Source: Minisyncoccota bacterium (GTDB lineage Bacteria > Patescibacteriota > Minisyncoccia > Phycocordibacterales > UBA9973). Taken from it: a stretch of 45,144 bases of DNA. The position numbers and the translations under genes are program-made. Position 1 is the first letter of the stretch, and each line of letters starts with the position of its first letter. Below are positions 40,159 through 45,144 of the stretch, in pieces. The notes beneath the pieces are model-generated. The model worked only from the letters and a program-made list of their open reading frames with translations. It was not told where the DNA came from and made no database searches. Location: positions 1 to 45,144 of the forward strand of contig JAGOQI010000005.1 in NCBI GenBank assembly GCA_017991515.1, in the 5' to 3' direction.

Positions 40159-40617
40159 ATGAAAAAGACATTATTATTCTTTATGAGTTTTTTGTTTACT
40201 CAAATTGTTTTTTCTCAAAAAGATTCTTTATATCTTGGATGGGGGAAAACTTATGATGGCATGAGTAAATCAAAAATGTTCCTGAATCATGGATTACCAT
40301 ATTATGGCAATCGTGAGCGAATTGCTTTTCAATATAAAGTAGTTATGGCTCAACCAATAAACGATGGTGTCCTCCTTGTACCTTTTGCTCTAAAAAATAC
40401 TAAAAAAATATTTTATAGTATTTTCTGTAGAATCTGGTCTTGGGAATATGTGGGCACTGTTAGTTACTTTCCAATCGTTATTAAGTTCAGTAATATGGGC
40501 AATATAACGCTAGAATGTAACGGTGAATTAAAAACTTTTCAACGAGTTCTTTTCGTATCTTCCCCCGGGCTTATCCGGTGGCAAGAAATTTTTTCAGAAA
40601 ATCCTCCTAAACTATAG
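40159..40617 (+). CDS. Secreted hypothetical protein
   Basis: 152 residues. A signal peptide (MKKTLLFFMSFLFTQIVFSQ|KDS) resembles Bacteroidota signal sequences, which often end in (F/A)SQ or AQ, like the T9SS-type protein at 34611. The mature part is beta-rich with Tyr/Trp and no recognised domain or sorting tail. It has its own terminator overlapping the stop codon. Possible second import from Bacteroidota; evidence is only the signal peptide. Confidence 0.6.
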   Translation: MKKTLLFFMSFLFTQIVFSQKDSLYLGWGKTYDGMSKSKMFLNHGLPYYGNRERIAFQYKVVMAQPINDGVLLVPFALKNTKKIFYSIFCRIWSWEYVGTVSYFPIVIKFSNMGNITLECNGELKTFQRVLFVSSPGLIRWQEIFSENPPKL

Positions 40618-40627
40618 GAGGATTTTT
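40598..40627 (+). terminator. Terminator overlapping the stop of the gene at 40159
   Basis: AAAATCCTCCT and AGGAGGATTTTT; the TAG stop is in the loop/3' arm. Confidence 0.85.
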
Positions 40628-40635
40628 ACTTTTTA

Positions 40636-40666
40636 CTTGACGTGGGTGATTTTTTGTATAAAGTGT
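40636..40666 (+). promoter_or_regulatory. Promoter of the gene at 40690
   Basis: TTGACG (about 40636) and TATAAAGT (about 40657) with a short leader before the ATG at 40690. Confidence 0.45.
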
Positions 40667-40689
40667 ATGGAAACTAAATTCATTAAATT

Positions 40690-41088
40690 ATGGTACTAGA
40701 TCAAAAAGAAGTTACTGAGCATTTTAAAATCTTTGTAAATTCAAACAAGACAGTTAAATTGGTAAGCAACAATGCAAAAACTCTAATCAAGAAAAACATT
40801 ACCCCAGTATTTGAGTTGGGGCCAGCTTTTTTGAAAACCCCGTACATTTGTCCTGCTAGTCATACTAGATTTAGCGAGACTTATGTAGAAAAAATAATTG
40901 AAGCTATTTTACAAAAACTTTGCAATAAAGAGATTGTTGCAGAGGTGCCTTTTGGTAAGGTTTTTTCATATGAAAAAGTTGAAGAAATAGTTCTTTTTTT
41001 GAAGCAAGAATTAGGTATTCTCTCTCGTACTAGAGAGATAGAAAGTACTAAAAGCATCTTTTTAGTACTTGAAAAAATACCAGTATAA
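40690..41088 (+). CDS. Hypothetical protein
   Basis: 132 residues, no family recognised. It is Lys-rich and mixed alpha/beta, with no membrane segment or signal. A helical middle (ETYVEKIIEAILQKLCNK, about 64-81) precedes FGKVFSYEKVEEIVLFLKQELG. Two Cys (about 57 and 79). A promoter and a good terminator flank it as a single-gene unit. Confidence 0.55.
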   Translation: MVLDQKEVTEHFKIFVNSNKTVKLVSNNAKTLIKKNITPVFELGPAFLKTPYICPASHTRFSETYVEKIIEAILQKLCNKEIVAEVPFGKVFSYEKVEEIVLFLKQELGILSRTREIESTKSIFLVLEKIPV

Positions 41089-41094
41089 TCTGGC

Positions 41095-41128
41095 AAAACC
41101 CCTTACTAATACTAAGTAAGGGGTTTTT
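41095..41128 (+). terminator. Terminator after the gene at 40690
   Basis: AAAACCCCTTACT and AGTAAGGGGTTTTT, loop AATACT. Confidence 0.9.
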
Positions 41129-41215
41129 ATTTGGGCACATATGACTCTTGGACACAAGGGGAGCAATAAAGTTATAATAAAAGGGTTAAATAAGTGGATA
41201 AGGGGAAAAAGGGAA

Positions 41216-41848
41216 ATGGATATTCTAGCAAAACTATTTGGTGGAGTTGCTCATGTAAAAATCATGCGCTTGTTCTTATTAAATCCTAGTGAAGGATTTG
41301 AAAACTCTATGGTTGCAGACCGTTCTAGACTATCTATGTCCACTACTCGCAAGACCACTACAGCTTTAGCAGGCATCTCTCTTATAAAGAAAAAGTCTTT
41401 TGTAAAGGAAGTTGTAGATGGTAGAACTGGTAAAACTAAGAAAAAAAGAACTTCTGGTTGGTTTTTGAATCACGATTTTCCTTATATCAAGGAGATGAAG
41501 AGTATTTTAGTTGAAGGAGATTTTTTCAAGCACGACGATTTAGCTAGGCGCTTTAAATCAGTAGGCAAAGTACAGTTATTAGTCGTCTCAGGAGTTTTCA
41601 TTCAGCAAAGTGATAGTCGTGTTGATGTTTTAATAGTAGGGGATAATATTAGTAGAAAGTCTGTTCAAAAGACTATTTCTATACTTGAATCAGAACTAGG
41701 CAAAGAACTCTCTTATGCAGTTTTTGATAGCGCAGATTTTAAATATCGAGTTTCTATGTATGACAAATTACTCCGTGATATGTTCGAATATCCTCATGCC
41801 AAACTTATAGCCACAAAAGAGTTTTCCACCTTCGTTTTTCCAAATTAG
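41216..41848 (+). CDS. Winged-helix plus nucleotidyltransferase-like regulator
   Basis: 210 residues from the ATG at 41216. The in-frame ATG at 41141 is upstream of a TATAAT box (41172-41177), so the longer frame would start before its own promoter; a GGGGAAAAAGGGA purine run also precedes 41216. The N-terminal winged helix (about 1-75) reads LAKLFGGVAHVKIMRLFLLNP and SMSTTRKTTTALAGI. From about 115 a MNT-like fold follows (KVQLLVVSGVFIQQSDSRVDVLIVGD), close to nucleotidyltransferase-type domains but without the GSx(D/E)xD catalytic triad in full. It is likely a DNA-binding regulator; the target is unknown. Confidence 0.65.
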   Translation: MDILAKLFGGVAHVKIMRLFLLNPSEGFENSMVADRSRLSMSTTRKTTTALAGISLIKKKSFVKEVVDGRTGKTKKKRTSGWFLNHDFPYIKEMKSILVEGDFFKHDDLARRFKSVGKVQLLVVSGVFIQQSDSRVDVLIVGDNISRKSVQKTISILESELGKELSYAVFDSADFKYRVSMYDKLLRDMFEYPHAKLIATKEFSTFVFPN

Positions 41849-41941
41849 CTTTATATAGTATAATATAACCATACTGTTCGGTGTCTCCGAGGAGTAATAA
41901 TTAATAGAGTTTTCAAGTACGCTTTGCGTATCACACATATT

Positions 41942-42622
41942 ATGCTTTTACAAACATGGAGTGAAGTATTTCAGGTTTCTTTACAAGGTCTATGGTACGG
42001 CTTTGTTGCAACCTTCCCAAAAATTTTGCTTGCTGTCATAGTTTTCATCTTAGGATGGATTGTGGCGACAACACTCGCAAAAATCGTTTCTTCTGCGATT
42101 GATGCTCTTAAACTCGACAAGCTTTTTAAAAGTGCTGGGGTTGAAGAGGTTCTCGGTCGTGCAGGTGTTCGATTACACATCGGTAAATTCTTTGGAGAAC
42201 TAGTAAAGTGGTTTATCATTATCGTTTTCTTGGTAGCATCACTAAATATTCTTAATCTTGACCAAGTAACTATGTTCTTGCAACAAGTTCTTGCATACAT
42301 TCCTCAAATTATTATTGCAGCACTTATTTTAGTAGCTGGAACAATATTTGCTGATTTTGTTCGCAAGCTTGTTTCAGGTGGTGCAGCTATGGCACATGTT
42401 CGTTCAGCAAAAATGTTGGGCAGCATCGCATATTATGCTATCTGGATTCTAGCTATTGTTACTGCTCTTGATAAGCTTGGTATTTTCGGATACTTTGGAC
42501 AAATTATCTTTACAGGGCTAGTTGTTATGCTTGCTCTTGGATTCGGATTGGCCTTTGGTCTAGGTGGCAAAGAAGCTGCTGGACGATGGATCAATAAGAT
42601 CTCTGACGATCTAGGAAAATAA
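41942..42622 (+). CDS. Conserved TM-helix (MscS-like/CmpX-type) membrane protein
   Basis: 226 residues from the ATG at 41942. It has four to five hydrophobic segments (about 17-45, 82-104, 115-138, 155-175, 190-212). The repeated pattern P(K/Q)I(L/I)(L/I)A(V/A)(L/I)I(F/L)(I/V)(L/A)G at 28-40 and 121-133 is the conserved TM-helix repeat (PF05552) of CmpX/MscS-related channels. The end has the Gly-rich LALGFGLAFGLGGKEAAGRW, as in MscS pore helices. The MscS beta domain is absent. Likely osmotic or structural role. A TATAAT box near 41857 implies a leader of about 75 nt containing a purine-rich CGAGGAG. Confidence 0.75.
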   Translation: MLLQTWSEVFQVSLQGLWYGFVATFPKILLAVIVFILGWIVATTLAKIVSSAIDALKLDKLFKSAGVEEVLGRAGVRLHIGKFFGELVKWFIIIVFLVASLNILNLDQVTMFLQQVLAYIPQIIIAALILVAGTIFADFVRKLVSGGAAMAHVRSAKMLGSIAYYAIWILAIVTALDKLGIFGYFGQIIFTGLVVMLALGFGLAFGLGGKEAAGRWINKISDDLGK

Positions 42623-42650
42623 ATCGAAAAAGTACCAATTTCGTAATAAT

Positions 42651-42678
42651 AAAACCCCTTATTTTATAAGGGGTTTTA
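42651..42678 (+). terminator. Terminator before the rRNA locus
   Basis: AAAACCCCTTAT and ATAAGGGGTTTT. Confidence 0.9.
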
Positions 42679-42705
42679 TTATATTTTTTAAAATATAAAT
42701 AAAGC

Positions 42706-42734
42706 TTGACAGTACTTTCTCGCTCATATACAAT
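42706..42734 (+). promoter_or_regulatory. rRNA promoter
   Basis: TTGACA (42706-42711), exactly 17 bases, TACAAT (42729-42734). The best match to consensus in the window, placed right after a terminator. Expected start near 42741. Confidence 0.85.
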
Positions 42735-42740
42735 GTGCCC

Positions 42741-43055
42741 ACTTATGAGTATCCACGAAAAAGCAACCAATATCTAAGGCGTAAGCCGCAAGACATGTTG
42801 CGCCGCCCTAAAGGCGGCATTTTTCGTGAAAAATCATAGGGAGCGTTATTTGATAACAGAATGCTGTTCTCCAGTATAGTTCGTATGAGTAATACTAACT
42901 GCAGGTACGGAGAAACAGAACGTATTTTGTTCTAAAGCGAGCGGTCGCAACAGGACAAAATACAAACCCAATATTTCTGTTTAATTTACAGATCTAGTGG
43001 TTTCTTTATAGTTTTAAAGCGACTATGAAAGAAAATGATTTCTAGATTTCCTAAT
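42741..43055 (+). other. Pre-23S leader
   Basis: About 315 nt between promoter and mature 23S, with no tRNA or ORF. CACGAAAAA (42754) pairs with TTTTTCGTG (42820). Inside lies GCCGCC/GGCGGC (42802-42818) followed by ATTTTT, which has the form of an intrinsic terminator. A second long stem, GTATTTTGTTC/GGACAAAATAC (about 42920-42965), follows. These are probably processing stems and perhaps an attenuator. Confidence 0.6.

Positions 43056-45144
<2,089 letters not shown>

Noticed and set aside
42840-42970. tRNA gene in the pre-23S leader
   Set aside because: AGTTCGTATGAG resembles a T loop, but no acceptor stem, anticodon arm or CCA could be assembled around it.

Overview
The window is A+T-rich bacterial chromosome that reads like a member of the Candidate Phyla Radiation (Patescibacteria), most likely a parcubacterium. 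The pointers are compact core genes with few operons, rplK without an adjacent rplA, an S-layer-like protein with an N-terminal peptidoglycan-binding domain, an archaeal/eukaryal-type IleRS, an EF-P with an RKQQRKP loop, and many genes whose -10 box lies only 6-7 nt before the ATG. None of the 48 genes I call ends in TGA (about 32 TAA, 16 TAG). The assignment is inference from reading; no database search was possible.

Layout. 1-2405: the end of a SIMPL-domain gene, then secE, nusG, a pseudopilin with an Ig-like tail, and rplK. 2516-5850: a nucleotide cassette (folA, thyA, dut) with three small unknown genes, most with similar promoters. 5883-11441: argS, ndk, a beta-CASP nuclease, a LOG-like protein and a probable free-standing structured RNA (8764-8975) with a 6S-like fold. 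11450-16262: a T-box riboswitch controlling ileS, whose product carries a whole histidine-phosphatase domain inside its catalytic region, then a HAD phosphatase and recO. 16323-25153: a surface protein, glyS, a PerM-type transporter, metG-tatD, and rpsF-ssb-rpsR behind an S6:S18-type leader. 25185-29457 (minus strand): efp, recA, a small anchored protein and ftsK.

29632-34381: an HTH protein, then a roughly 450-nt highly structured leader in front of a 1172-residue S-layer-like protein. 34496-36968: what looks like an imported cassette. It holds a Bacteroidota-style secreted protein with a T9SS-type C-terminal domain and a REP-associated tyrosine transposase (RAYT), with four copies of a 25-bp palindrome. 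37010-38967: three tandem paralogues of a small anchored protein, each with its own leaderless promoter, and a small membrane protein. 39034-42622: the L10 leader with rplJ-rplL, then unknown, regulator-like and channel-like genes. 42706-45144: a near-consensus promoter and the 5' two thirds of a 23S rRNA gene not preceded by 16S or tRNA. Helix 45 of this rRNA holds an intervening sequence closed by a 23-bp stem.

Functionally this is mostly information processing (four aminoacyl-tRNA synthetases, ribosomal proteins, EF-P, NusG, RecA, RecO, SSB, FtsK), nucleotide salvage and cell-surface display. The most unusual items are the IleRS-phosphatase fusion under a compact T-box, the REP/RAYT cassette with a T9SS-type gene, the helix-45 insertion with a tRNA-like half, two large structured RNAs, and widespread leaderless transcription without TGA stops.
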